64,000 bases of DNA, taken from contig JAWLGU010000005.1 in the NCBI GenBank assembly GCA_041690675.1, forward strand, positions 1 through 64,000. The letters run 5' to 3'. The stretch's first letter is position 1; each line of letters opens with the position of its first letter. Below the pieces are notes generated by a model. That model was not told the DNA's origin. It ran no database searches and saw only the letters and a list, made by a program, of their open reading frames with translations. Shown here piece by piece: positions 40,955-48,339 of the stretch. The translations under genes and the position numbers were made by a program. This stretch comes from UBA7803 sp041690675. GTDB lineage: Bacteria; Pseudomonadota; Gammaproteobacteria; Pseudomonadales; Azotimanducaceae.

Positions 40955-41713
40955 ATGAAAGTGCTGGGGTGGATCATCGCCGGCGTGGCGGTGTTGCTGA
41001 TAGCCGTTGGCGTGTACGTGGCCTTGAACTCGGGCGCGTTGCTGGAACGGGCCATCGAGCGCTACGGTACCGAGTACCTGGGCGTGCCGGTGGCGGTGTC
41101 CGGGGTGGACGTGTCCTTCGCCGAGGGCTCGGCCAGCATCAGTGGCCTGGTGGTGGGCAATCCGCGAGGCTTCGACGGCCCTCCCGCATTCCGGCTCGAC
41201 CGTGTCGACGTGGTGCTCGACACCGGGCAGATCTCCAGCGATCTGGTGGTGCTCGAGGCGGTGTCGGTGGAAGGCGCGCAGGTGGCGGCGCTGATGCGCG
41301 GCCGGGCAATGAACCTCACGGAGATCATGGACCACCTGAGCGCGCAGATCGGCGCCAACGAGCGAGCCGAGGAGACCGGGGTGGAGTCGGAGGTGAAGTT
41401 CATCATCGACCGGTTCGACTTCAACGGGGCCCGCGCCACGGCGGAATCCGACCTGCTCGGTCAGGCCGCCATCGACATCCCCGACATCCATCTCACCGAC
41501 ATCGGCCGTGAGTCCAACGGCGCTACCGTCGGTCAGGTGCTCGCCCAGGTTCTCGCACCCATCTACCGCGCGGTGAGCCGGGAGATGGTCGCCCGCGGCG
41601 TGGATCTCGAAGGCGTCCGGGAACAGGCGGAAGGACGGGTGCGGGAAGAGGTGGAGGAGCGGCTCGGCGGCGAGCTGCGATCCCTGACGGACAAATTGAG
41701 AGGCGAGCAGTGA
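40955..41713 (+). CDS. AsmA-like membrane-anchored protein of unknown function
   Basis: A 252-residue protein with an N-terminal membrane helix (VLGWIIAGVAVLLIAVGVYVAL) and a periplasmic beta-rich part reminiscent of the AsmA N-terminal repeat (VSGVDVSFAEGSASISGLVVGNP, then FRLDRVDVVLDTG). The C-terminus is a charged helical tail (EQAEGRVREEVEERLGG). AsmA-like proteins take part in envelope lipid transport or outer-membrane assembly; this short form is not assigned. Its stop overlaps the GTG start of the crotonase gene (GTGA). Confidence 0.7.
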   Translation: MKVLGWIIAGVAVLLIAVGVYVALNSGALLERAIERYGTEYLGVPVAVSGVDVSFAEGSASISGLVVGNPRGFDGPPAFRLDRVDVVLDTGQISSDLVVLEAVSVEGAQVAALMRGRAMNLTEIMDHLSAQIGANERAEETGVESEVKFIIDRFDFNGARATAESDLLGQAAIDIPDIHLTDIGRESNGATVGQVLAQVLAPIYRAVSREMVARGVDLEGVREQAEGRVREEVEERLGGELRSLTDKLRGEQ

Positions 41714-42489
41714 GCGCATACGAGAACATCCTGTACGACGTCCAGGGGCCCATGGCCCTGGTCACCATCAATCGGCCCGATAAGCACAACGCCATATCGC
41801 TGGCGACCCTGGACGACCTGCAGGACGCGGTGGCGCAAGCTGCCGCGGACGACGACGTACGGGTGATCACCATCACCGGCGCCGGAGACCGGGCGTTCGC
41901 CTCCGGGTCGGATCTGTCCGAGGTGGTGCACAGGGATCTGCGCAAGGCGCTCGAGCCCATCGTCCAGGGGCTCGCGGATCAGCTGGAACGCACGCCCAAG
42001 CCCACCATCGCCGCCATCAACGGCATCTGCATGGGCGGCGGGCTGGAGGTGGCGCTGGGTTGCGACCTGCGCATCGCCAGCCCCAACGCGCGTTTCGCCA
42101 CTCCGGAGGGCAAGCTCGGCATCATCCCGGGCGGCGGCGCCACCGCCCGGCTGCCGCGCATCGTTGGGCGCGGCTGGGGCATGGAGATGCTGCTCATGGG
42201 GGAGCCCATCGACGCCGAGCGCGCGCTGGCCATCGGCCTGGTGACCCGGGTCGTGCCCCAGGACAGCCTCATCGACCACGCTCGCGGCATGGCCGAGCAC
42301 CTGGCGCGTTTCGCCCCGTTCGTGCCCCGCACCATGAAGGCCATGGTGCACTTCGGCATGGAGGCGAGCCTCGCCGGCGCGCTGATGCTGGAGAAGTACG
42401 CACAGGGCGCGCTGGTGCAGACCGAGGACAAGGCGGAGGGAATCTCCGCGTTCCTGGAGAAGCGGGAGCCCCGGTTCAAGGGGCGGTGA
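41710..42489 (+). CDS. Enoyl-CoA hydratase/isomerase
   Basis: Crotonase of 259 residues with a canonical active site. The first oxyanion segment is FASGSDLSEV and the second ICMGGGLEVALGCD. A Glu stands in ATPEGKLGIIPGGGATARL, where the catalytic Glu of hydratases is found. The C-terminal FLEKREPRFKG is typical. It adds water to trans-2-enoyl-CoA or isomerises its double bond. The GTG start at 41710 overlaps the AsmA-like gene stop. It is followed by the MaoC pair, which could catalyse the same step with opposite stereochemistry. Confidence 0.88.
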   Translation: MSAYENILYDVQGPMALVTINRPDKHNAISLATLDDLQDAVAQAAADDDVRVITITGAGDRAFASGSDLSEVVHRDLRKALEPIVQGLADQLERTPKPTIAAINGICMGGGLEVALGCDLRIASPNARFATPEGKLGIIPGGGATARLPRIVGRGWGMEMLLMGEPIDAERALAIGLVTRVVPQDSLIDHARGMAEHLARFAPFVPRTMKAMVHFGMEASLAGALMLEKYAQGALVQTEDKAEGISAFLEKREPRFKGR

Positions 42490-42570
42490 ATTGATCCTCG
42501 GCGGTGCCTTCGGGGATACTCCCGGGTCCGAATTTCCGGAAGCTGAATCGACACAGAGGGGGAATCACCC

Positions 42571-43068
42571 ATGGCCGTAGAGAAGTTTCCCGTGGAAGCG
42601 AGCCACATCATGATGTTCGCGCGCTCCATCGGCGACGCCAATCCCATCTACTACGACGAGGAGCACGCCAAGACCACCGAGCCCGGCAGCATCATCGCGC
42701 CGCCGACGTTCGCTCAGGCCAGCGCTCAGTTCGACCCCGATTACTTCCTGCGCCCGAAGATCGGCGAGCCCTGGTTCGGCTCCGGGAAGGAGCCTACCGG
42801 CATCAAGCGGGAGGCCGGCGGCGGCGGGGGCGGCGGCGGGGGTGGCCTGCACGCGGAGCAGCACTTCGAGTATCACCGGCACATCAGGCCCGGCGACGTG
42901 CTGTCGGCCACCACCCGGCCCGGCAACACCTGGGAGAAAGAGAGCAAGCGCGCCGGCAAGCTGGTGTTCTCGGAGTCCATCACCGAGTACCGGGATCAGA
43001 ACGGCGAGCTGGTGATCACCGCACGCAGCGTCGGTGTCCGCACCGAGCGCCCGGTGGATTCGAAGTAG
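42571..43068 (+). CDS. MaoC-like (FAS1-type) dehydratase subunit, N-terminal half type
   Basis: Hot-dog fold protein of 165 residues. The helix region has GDANPIYYDEEHA, where Asp22 is kept but the partner His five residues later is Tyr27, so this subunit probably does not carry the catalytic dyad. A tract of ten glycines (residues 83-92) joins the two halves of the fold. The next gene encodes the subunit with the full dyad, and the pair should form a heteromeric hydratase, as HadAB/ChsH-type enzymes do. Overall assignment is firm; the acyl substrate is not. Confidence 0.85.
   Translation: MAVEKFPVEASHIMMFARSIGDANPIYYDEEHAKTTEPGSIIAPPTFAQASAQFDPDYFLRPKIGEPWFGSGKEPTGIKREAGGGGGGGGGGLHAEQHFEYHRHIRPGDVLSATTRPGNTWEKESKRAGKLVFSESITEYRDQNGELVITARSVGVRTERPVDSK
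42817..42846 (+). repeat. Codon run for ten consecutive glycines
   Basis: Thirty bases of GGC/GGG/GGT encode Gly83-Gly92 of the MaoC-like subunit. This is a slippage-prone G-rich stretch in which length could vary between strains in steps of three. Confidence 0.8.
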
Positions 43069-43081
43069 GGGAGAAACGGAT

Positions 43082-43489
43082 ATGGCATTGAAGGCAAGCG
43101 AGCTCTCGGTGGGGGATACCTACAGCGAGTGTCTGGTGGAGGATCTGAAGCGAACCCAGATCGTCCAGTACGCTGGCGCATCGGGCGATTACAACCCGCT
43201 GCACACGGACGAGATCTTCACCACGAAGGTGGCGGGCTATCCCAGCGTCTTCGCTCACGGCATGCTCACTATGGGGATGACCGGGCGCATGCTCACCAAC
43301 TACGTGGGCGACGGCCGGCTCACCAAGTTCGGCGTGCGCTTCACCAATCAGGTGTGGCCCGGGGACACCCTCCACACCACCGCCACGGTGGAGGAAGTGG
43401 CGGACGGCATCGTCAAGCTGAAGGTGGAAACCACCAATCAGGACGGCGTGGTGGTGGTGTCCGGCTACGCCGAGGCGCGGGTGGACTGA
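43082..43489 (+). CDS. MaoC-family dehydratase, catalytic subunit
   Basis: Hot-dog fold hydratase of 135 residues with the complete R-specific hydratase dyad, Asp36 and His41, in GASGDYNPLHTDE, followed by FAHGMLTMGM. It hydrates 2-enoyl-CoA or dehydrates 3-hydroxyacyl-CoA, probably as a heterodimer with the preceding gene product. ATG 43082 has GGGGAG nine bases upstream, and the gap to the previous stop is 13 bases. The frame is open upstream into the neighbour, but that extension is not protein-like. Confidence 0.88.
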   Translation: MALKASELSVGDTYSECLVEDLKRTQIVQYAGASGDYNPLHTDEIFTTKVAGYPSVFAHGMLTMGMTGRMLTNYVGDGRLTKFGVRFTNQVWPGDTLHTTATVEEVADGIVKLKVETTNQDGVVVVSGYAEARVD

Positions 43490-43499
43490 TCCACCCGAA

Positions 43500-43526
43500 G
43501 CGGCGCGCGAGACTGTCGCGCGCCGC
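43500..43526 (+). terminator. GC-rich hairpin between convergent genes
   Basis: A perfect 11-bp stem GCGGCGCGCGA/TCGCGCGCCGC with a 5-base loop fills the gap between the maoC-like stop (43489) and the SDR stop (43529). No T tract is present, so it is a terminator-like structure of uncertain efficiency. Confidence 0.5.
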
Positions 43527-43528
43527 GG

Positions 43529-44245
43529 CTACCAGCGCTCCTTCGAGGTTCTCACGTCCACCTCGAAAGACCAGGCCCGCGGTGGCTGACGGTAGAGATA
43601 CACGTACGCATCGGCGATGCCGTCCAGATCGATCAGACCCCCGGGGCCGAGCTTCTCGGCGTACTCCGGCACCGCGTCCCTGATCTTGTCGCCGTCGATG
43701 GCGCCATCGATGATGACGTGGCCCACGTGGATGCCTTCCGGGCCATATTCCTTGGCCATGGCCTGAGCCAGATTGCGCAGCCCGCCTTTGGCTGCGGTGA
43801 AGGCGCCGAAGTTGGCGCGGCCGCGCAGCGAGGCGCTGGCGCCGGTGAAGAGCAGCGTCCCCGAGCCGCGCGGCAGCATGCGCCGCACCGCCTCCCGGCC
43901 GAACAGGAACGCACCGTAGCAGCCCACCCGCCAGGCGCGCTCGAAGTAGGCCGCATCCAGATCGGCGATACGCCCGGGCATGTTGTTGCCGGCGTTGTAG
44001 ACCGCCAGCGCCACATCGCCGCCGGCGAGGTCGAACAGCTGCATCACGTCTTCCTCACGGGTCGCGTCCGCCACCACGGAGGTGGCCTGGCCGCCGTCCT
44101 CGCGGATGCGCCGGGCCAGGTCCTCGAGCCGCTCTCCCGTGCGGCCGGCGGCGATGACGTGCAGCCCTTCCGCAGCGAATCGCTGGCAGAGGCGCGCCCC
44201 GAGCCCCTGGGCGGGCCCCACGCCCATCACGATGGCTTTGCTCAT
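43529..44245 (-). CDS. SDR-family protein with Phe in place of the catalytic Tyr
   Basis: Rossmann-fold short-chain dehydrogenase-like protein, 238 residues. The cofactor loop is GVGPAQGLGARL, the NAG motif YNAGNN, and the catalytic Ser lies in FTGASAS. The YxxxK motif reads FTAAK, so the acid/base Tyr is Phe, changing or abolishing normal dehydrogenase chemistry. ATG 44245 follows GGGAG. It may be the last gene of the leftward group HSL hydrolase, YciI, 2-hydroxyacid dehydrogenase, SDR. A non-catalytic or reductase-like role is possible. Confidence 0.82.
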   Translation of the reverse strand: MSKAIVMGVGPAQGLGARLCQRFAAEGLHVIAAGRTGERLEDLARRIREDGGQATSVVADATREEDVMQLFDLAGGDVALAVYNAGNNMPGRIADLDAAYFERAWRVGCYGAFLFGREAVRRMLPRGSGTLLFTGASASLRGRANFGAFTAAKGGLRNLAQAMAKEYGPEGIHVGHVIIDGAIDGDKIRDAVPEYAEKLGPGGLIDLDGIADAYVYLYRQPPRAWSFEVDVRTSKERW

Positions 44246-44298
44246 GCGCTTGCTCCCGGCCATGGCCCGTGCATGATGCCTCGGCGGAGCGGCGTCCG

Positions 44299-45243
44299 CT
44301 ATGCCACCCGGTGCAGCAGCGGCTCACCGGCAGCCAGGCGACGGCAGTTCTCCACCGCCACCGTCAGGCTTCGTTGCAGCGTCTCGGCGGTGAGCCAGGC
44401 CACGTGGGGAGAGAGGATCACGTCGTCCCGGTGCAGCAGCGGGTGATGGGCGGGCAGGGGCTCGGTGGCGAACACGTCGAGCCCGGCCCCGGCGAGCCGG
44501 CCGCTGTCCAGCACCTCCAGCAGGGCCTCCTCGTCCACCAGCGCGCCGCGGGCGGTGTTGATCAGCACGGCCCCGGGTTTCAGGCGGTGCAGGCGGCGGC
44601 GGTCGAGGAGGTGTGTCGTCTCAGCCGTCAGGGGGACGTGGAGGGAGAGGATGTCGGCCTCCGCGAGGAGCGCCTCCAGTGGACGGTACTCGGCCGGGGA
44701 GGCGTCCTTGCGGCTGCGCGCCGTGTACTGCACACGGGCGCCCATGGCGTGCAGGGTCGGCGCCAGCAGCCGCGGCACCGCGCCGAACCCGACCAGGCCC
44801 ACGGTACGGCCGCGGATCTCGCCGAGCCCGTCCTGACGTGGCGGATCCCAGGACCAGCCCCGCCCCCGGCGCACATCGGCGTCGAATTGCGGCAGCTGGC
44901 GCAAGGTCGCCAGCATGAGCGCCAGGGTGTGCTCCGCCACGGCGCTGCTGTTGCTGCCGGGCATGTTGCACACCGCCACTCCGCGGGCGCGGGCCATGTC
45001 CAGGTCGATGGTGTTGACCCCGACGCCGATCTTCTGCACCAGCTTGAGAGCCGGCGCCGCCTCCAGAACCCGGGCGTCCACGGGCCGCAAGCAGTGCCAC
45101 AGCACCTCGGCGTCCTGCAGCAGGCGGAACAGCCGGGCGTCGTCGGACTCGGCGCATACGGCCACCTCGAGACCCACCTCCGCCAGTGCATCGAGACGCC
45201 GGCGAAGTCCTGGCGCCGCAGCGTAGTTCCAGATGGCTTTCAC
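44299..45243 (-). CDS. D-2-hydroxyacid dehydrogenase family protein
   Basis: NAD-dependent reductase of 2-keto acids (or the reverse), 314 residues. The cofactor domain has VGLVGFGAVPRLL; GFGAVP replaces the canonical GxGxxG third Gly. The catalytic Arg is in INTARGALVDE, the Glu in DVFATEPLP and the His in LSPHVAWLT, all present. The start is a GTG at 45243, seven bases after the yciI-like stop. Members reduce glyoxylate, hydroxypyruvate, phenylpyruvate or phosphonate oxidation products; which one is not evident. Confidence 0.87.
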   Translation of the reverse strand: MKAIWNYAAAPGLRRRLDALAEVGLEVAVCAESDDARLFRLLQDAEVLWHCLRPVDARVLEAAPALKLVQKIGVGVNTIDLDMARARGVAVCNMPGSNSSAVAEHTLALMLATLRQLPQFDADVRRGRGWSWDPPRQDGLGEIRGRTVGLVGFGAVPRLLAPTLHAMGARVQYTARSRKDASPAEYRPLEALLAEADILSLHVPLTAETTHLLDRRRLHRLKPGAVLINTARGALVDEEALLEVLDSGRLAGAGLDVFATEPLPAHHPLLHRDDVILSPHVAWLTAETLQRSLTVAVENCRRLAAGEPLLHRVA

Positions 45244-45250
45244 GGGCGGG

Positions 45251-45535
45251 TTACGGGCGCGGCAGCACCTGGCGGAACGGGCGGATGAGGACCCGCTGCC
45301 AGAGCTCAGCCCGGGTGTAGGGATCCTCCCGGTGGAAGGCCCGTACCTCTTCGGCGTCGCCCGCGTCGAGGATGAACAGCGAGCCCACCATCTGCTCGCC
45401 GTCGTCGCTGAGCAAGGGTCCGGCCACGTGCACCCGATTCCCGTGTTCGGTTACGTAGGCCAGGTGAGCGTCCCTGGTGGCCAGCCGCAGAGCCTGACTG
45501 TCCGGCTTGTCCTCGCAGAGCAGCAGATAGAGCAT
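45251..45535 (-). CDS. YciI-family protein
   Basis: Small ferredoxin-like-fold protein of 94 residues with the YciI features RDAHLAYVTE (conserved His), VAGPLLSDDGEQMVGSLFILDA and FHREDPYTRAELWQ (conserved Asp-Pro). Some family members dehalogenate or hydrolyse small substrates; most have no assigned reaction. The ATG is preceded by a strong GGAGGAG. It is co-transcribed between the HSL-type hydrolase (16 bases upstream) and the 2-hydroxyacid dehydrogenase (seven bases downstream). Confidence 0.88.
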   Translation of the reverse strand: MLYLLLCEDKPDSQALRLATRDAHLAYVTEHGNRVHVAGPLLSDDGEQMVGSLFILDAGDAEEVRAFHREDPYTRAELWQRVLIRPFRQVLPRP

Positions 45536-45551
45536 GCGGACTCCTCCCGAA

Positions 45552-46478
45552 TCAGGGCGTCAGGGCCTGGCGCAGAGCGCGGCAGGCATGCTCGAAGCCC
45601 GTCCGGCTGGCCTGGAACACCTGGGCCGTTGCCAGGAAATCGTGGATCAGACCGTCGAATCGTACGGCTTCCGCGGGAGTCCCGGCAGCGTGCAGAGCGG
45701 CGGCGTACGCCTCGCCCTCGTCGCGCAACGGGTCGAACTCGGCGGTGATCACCAGCGCCGGGGGCAGGCCGGCGAGATTCCCGGCCCGCAGCGGCGAGGC
45801 CTGGGGCTGCTGGCGCTGGGACGGCTCCGGGCAGTAGTGATCCCAGAACCAGCGCATGGTTTCGAGCTCCAGCAGGTAACCCTGGCCGTTCTCCCGATAG
45901 GATCCTCGCTCGAAGTCGCAGTCGGTCACCGGATACAGCAGCATCTGGTAGTGAATCGCGGGGCCTCCGTTGTCCCGGGCCCACTGGCACACCACTGCCG
46001 CCAGGTTGCCGCCGGCGCTCTCGCCGCCTACGGCCAGCCGGCCGTTGCCGTTCAGCTCGTCCATGTGTACCGCCACCCAGGCCGTGGCCGCGCAGCAGTC
46101 CTCCACCGCTGCGGGATACACGTGCTCCGGGGCGAGCCGGTAGTCCACGGATACCACCACACAGCCGGCGGTGCGGCAGATGTCCCGGCACGCCGCATCG
46201 GCGGTATCCAGATCGCCGATGACCCAGCCGCCGCCGTGAAAGTTGACGTACACCGGAAATGGCCCGGTGCCTTCCGGGGTATAGATGCGCAGCGGAATAT
46301 CCCCTGCCGGTCCGGGTATGCGGCGATCCGCCACCGCGGCCACCGGAATCTCGGGGTTGGCGGGGCGCATGAGCCGGTACATCTCTCGGCCCTCGGCCGG
46401 CGACAGTTGGTAGATGGCCGGGCCTTCCTGTGCAGCCAGCTCGCTCAGCAGGGCCTCGATTTCGGGTGCTAACGGCAT
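45552..46478 (-). CDS. HSL-type alpha/beta hydrolase (esterase/lipase)
   Basis: Hormone-sensitive-lipase family esterase, 308 residues. The oxyanion motif is NFHGGGWVIG, the nucleophile GGESAGGN, the acid Asp EFDPLRDEG and the His GLIHDF. Such enzymes hydrolyse short to medium acyl esters. ATG 46478 with GGGGGAG upstream was preferred to an open-frame extension to 46598. It heads the leftward operon with YciI and the 2-hydroxyacid dehydrogenase and is divergent from the ClpP-like gene. Confidence 0.9.
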   Translation of the reverse strand: MPLAPEIEALLSELAAQEGPAIYQLSPAEGREMYRLMRPANPEIPVAAVADRRIPGPAGDIPLRIYTPEGTGPFPVYVNFHGGGWVIGDLDTADAACRDICRTAGCVVVSVDYRLAPEHVYPAAVEDCCAATAWVAVHMDELNGNGRLAVGGESAGGNLAAVVCQWARDNGGPAIHYQMLLYPVTDCDFERGSYRENGQGYLLELETMRWFWDHYCPEPSQRQQPQASPLRAGNLAGLPPALVITAEFDPLRDEGEAYAAALHAAGTPAEAVRFDGLIHDFLATAQVFQASRTGFEHACRALRQALTP

Positions 46479-46590
46479 GATCTCCCCCCATGCAGCATGT
46501 CGGTGTTCCAAGGTAAGATGTGCGGCCTTCAGATTAACCTCAACGAGGCGCCTCGCGCGAGGGCACGCCTCGCGATAGTGGAGCGACGGC

Positions 46591-47181
46591 ATGAACATCC
46601 AGAACGGCCAGGAGGAAGCGGTGGAAGCGACCCGGCAGTCTCAATTCCTCGAGCGGACGCTGTTCGAGCGACGGACGCTCACGCTGTTCGGCGAGATCGA
46701 CATCGACGTCGCTCGCCGCACCGCCGAAAAGCTGCTGGCGCTGGCCTACGCATCGGACGACCCCATAACCATCTACATCGGCTCCCCTGGCGGCCACGTC
46801 GAGTCGGGGGACACCATCTACGACATGATCCAGTTCATCGAGCCCGTGGTGCGCATGGTGGGTACCGGTTGGGTGGGTAGCATCGCCACCCACATCTATC
46901 TGGCGGCGGAGCGGGAAAACCGTTACTGCCTGCCCAACACCCGGTTCCTGATCCACCAGCCGGCGGGAGGCTTCGGCGGCACCGCTGCGGACGTGGAGAT
47001 CCACGCCCGCGAGATCGTCAAGACCCGGCAGCGCATCAACCGCGTCATCGCCGAGCGCACCGGTCAGCCCCTCGAGCGGGTCGAGCGGGACACGGATCGT
47101 GACTTCTGGATGAGCCCCGAGGAGTCGGTGGACTACGGCATCGTCGGCCGCATCGTTCGCAGCATGCACGAGCTCATGTGA
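46591..47181 (+). CDS. ClpP-like ATP-dependent protease proteolytic subunit
   Basis: Serine protease of the Clp family, 196 residues. The triad is complete: Ser97 in GWVGSIATHIY, His122 in FLIHQPAGG and Asp171 in DRDFWMSPEE. The SPGGHVESGDTIYDMI block is standard. The Ser loop differs from the usual GQAASMG, so this is a second-type ClpP or a degenerate paralogue; no clpX, clpA or tig is nearby. GGAG precedes ATG 46591 at a good distance. The divergent neighbour is the HSL hydrolase and the next gene an alpha/beta hydrolase. Confidence 0.85.
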   Translation: MNIQNGQEEAVEATRQSQFLERTLFERRTLTLFGEIDIDVARRTAEKLLALAYASDDPITIYIGSPGGHVESGDTIYDMIQFIEPVVRMVGTGWVGSIATHIYLAAERENRYCLPNTRFLIHQPAGGFGGTAADVEIHAREIVKTRQRINRVIAERTGQPLERVERDTDRDFWMSPEESVDYGIVGRIVRSMHELM

Positions 47182-47200
47182 TTTCCGCCTTCCGCCCGCC

Positions 47201-47866
47201 GTGCAGGTCGAAGCGCTGCAGGTAGACGCCGCGACGGGACCGCTGCCCGCCGAGCTCACTCTGCCGGCGGGGCCGACGGGCCTGCTGCTGCTGGCCCACG
47301 GCGCCGGGGCGGGCTACCGCCACGCCAACCTCCTCGGCATCAGCGAGGCGCTGGCTCACGTGGGTATCGCCAGCTTCAGGTTCAACTTTCCCTTCATGGA
47401 GGCCGGTCGGCGCCGGGTGGACCCGCCCGCCGTGGCGGTGGCCACCGTGGCCCGTGCGGCCCAGGTGGCGGCGGAACGTCTGCCCGACCTGCCGCTCCTC
47501 GTCGGCGGCCACAGCTTCGGTGGCCGAATGGCCTCGCACGCCGTGGCGGAGCGGGCCGTGGAGTGCCGCGGGCTCGTCTGCCTGAGCTTTCCGCTGCACC
47601 CAGCCGGGCGTCCCGGCAACGGGCGGGCGGAGCACTTGTGCCGGGTAAAGGTGCCCATGCTGTTCGTCTCGGGCACCCGGGATGCCCTGGCCGACCCGGA
47701 CCTGCTCAGCCGGGTCGTGGCAGCGCTGGGCCCCCGGGCCGAGCTGCGCTGGCTGGACGACGCCGACCACGGTTACCGGGTCCGCAAGTCCCGGCGCCGG
47801 GATCCGCGGCCGGTGTTTCAGGAAGTCGCCGATCACGTCCGGGCGTTCGTCGACCGGTCGCCGTAA
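47201..47866 (+). CDS. Small alpha/beta hydrolase (KANL3/Tex30-like)
   Basis: Hydrolase-fold protein of 221 residues with an oxyanion region LLLLAHGAGAGYRHANL, nucleophile GGHSFGGRM, an acid in FVSGTRDALADP and a His in DDADHGYRV. This is the dienelactone-hydrolase-like group common in gammaproteobacteria, of unknown substrate. It starts with GTG at 47201, 19 bases after the ClpP-like stop. Confidence 0.83.
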   Translation: MQVEALQVDAATGPLPAELTLPAGPTGLLLLAHGAGAGYRHANLLGISEALAHVGIASFRFNFPFMEAGRRRVDPPAVAVATVARAAQVAAERLPDLPLLVGGHSFGGRMASHAVAERAVECRGLVCLSFPLHPAGRPGNGRAEHLCRVKVPMLFVSGTRDALADPDLLSRVVAALGPRAELRWLDDADHGYRVRKSRRRDPRPVFQEVADHVRAFVDRSP

Positions 47867-47940
47867 CCCTCACCGCCGTTCGCCGTTCATGGCACGGCAT
47901 TTGCCTGGCATCCGCCGACGCGGCCTGCGGCCGCCTTAGA

Positions 47941-47979
47941 CGGCTCCGAGGCGCACCGATCCGGTGCACAACGGAGCCG
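47941..47979 (+). repeat. Nested inverted repeat before a small gene
   Basis: CGGCTCCG/CGGAGCCG (outer, eight pairs) encloses GCACCG-ATC-CGGTGC (inner, six pairs). Together they form a 39-nt stem with small internal loops in the 163-bp gap before the gene at 48030. It could be an mRNA leader structure or a protein site. Confidence 0.5.
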
Positions 47980-48029
47980 GACGATCCGGAAAGGCGCACC
48001 CCAGCGGGCGCCTCATGGCGGAGGACGAG

Positions 48030-48335
48030 ATGGAACGACCGGTTTGCTTGCGCTCGGCGCTGCCCTGCTACCTGTTCATCTACGTGGTGCGGCGTCGCCA
48101 GGAGGAGACGTGCGGCTACTGCACCGTGCTGGCGTACGGCCGCAGCCTCGAAGCGGCGGAGCGGCTGGCCGTGGATCTCGTCCACCAGCGCGGGCTGCAC
48201 ATCGTGCGCAACGACACCGCCACCCCGGCACCCTGGCTGGACCCCATCCACGATGCGGAGTATCTGGCCGAGCTGCGACGTGCCGGCGTCGCCTTGAGGC
48301 TCTGCCTGCCGCCCGTCGCGGCCACCGCCGCCTGA
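48030..48335 (+). CDS. Hypothetical protein (101 aa)
   Basis: Unrecognised protein of 101 residues. A hydrophobic patch (LRSALPCYLFIYVVRRR) lies near the N-terminus, followed by CGYCTVLAYGRSLEAAERLAVDLVHQRGLHIV and a C-terminal helix. It is not clearly membrane-inserted. ATG 48030 follows GGAGG by five bases; a second in-frame ATG at 48015 has no such site. It lies alone behind a nested hairpin and converges on a crotonase gene. Confidence 0.6.
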   Translation: MERPVCLRSALPCYLFIYVVRRRQEETCGYCTVLAYGRSLEAAERLAVDLVHQRGLHIVRNDTATPAPWLDPIHDAEYLAELRRAGVALRLCLPPVAATAA

Positions 48336-48339
48336 GGGC

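Noticed and set aside
42817..42846. Frameshift in the MaoC-like subunit at the poly-glycine run
   Set aside because: The run keeps frame (30 bases) and the protein continues normally with the hot-dog fold on both sides.
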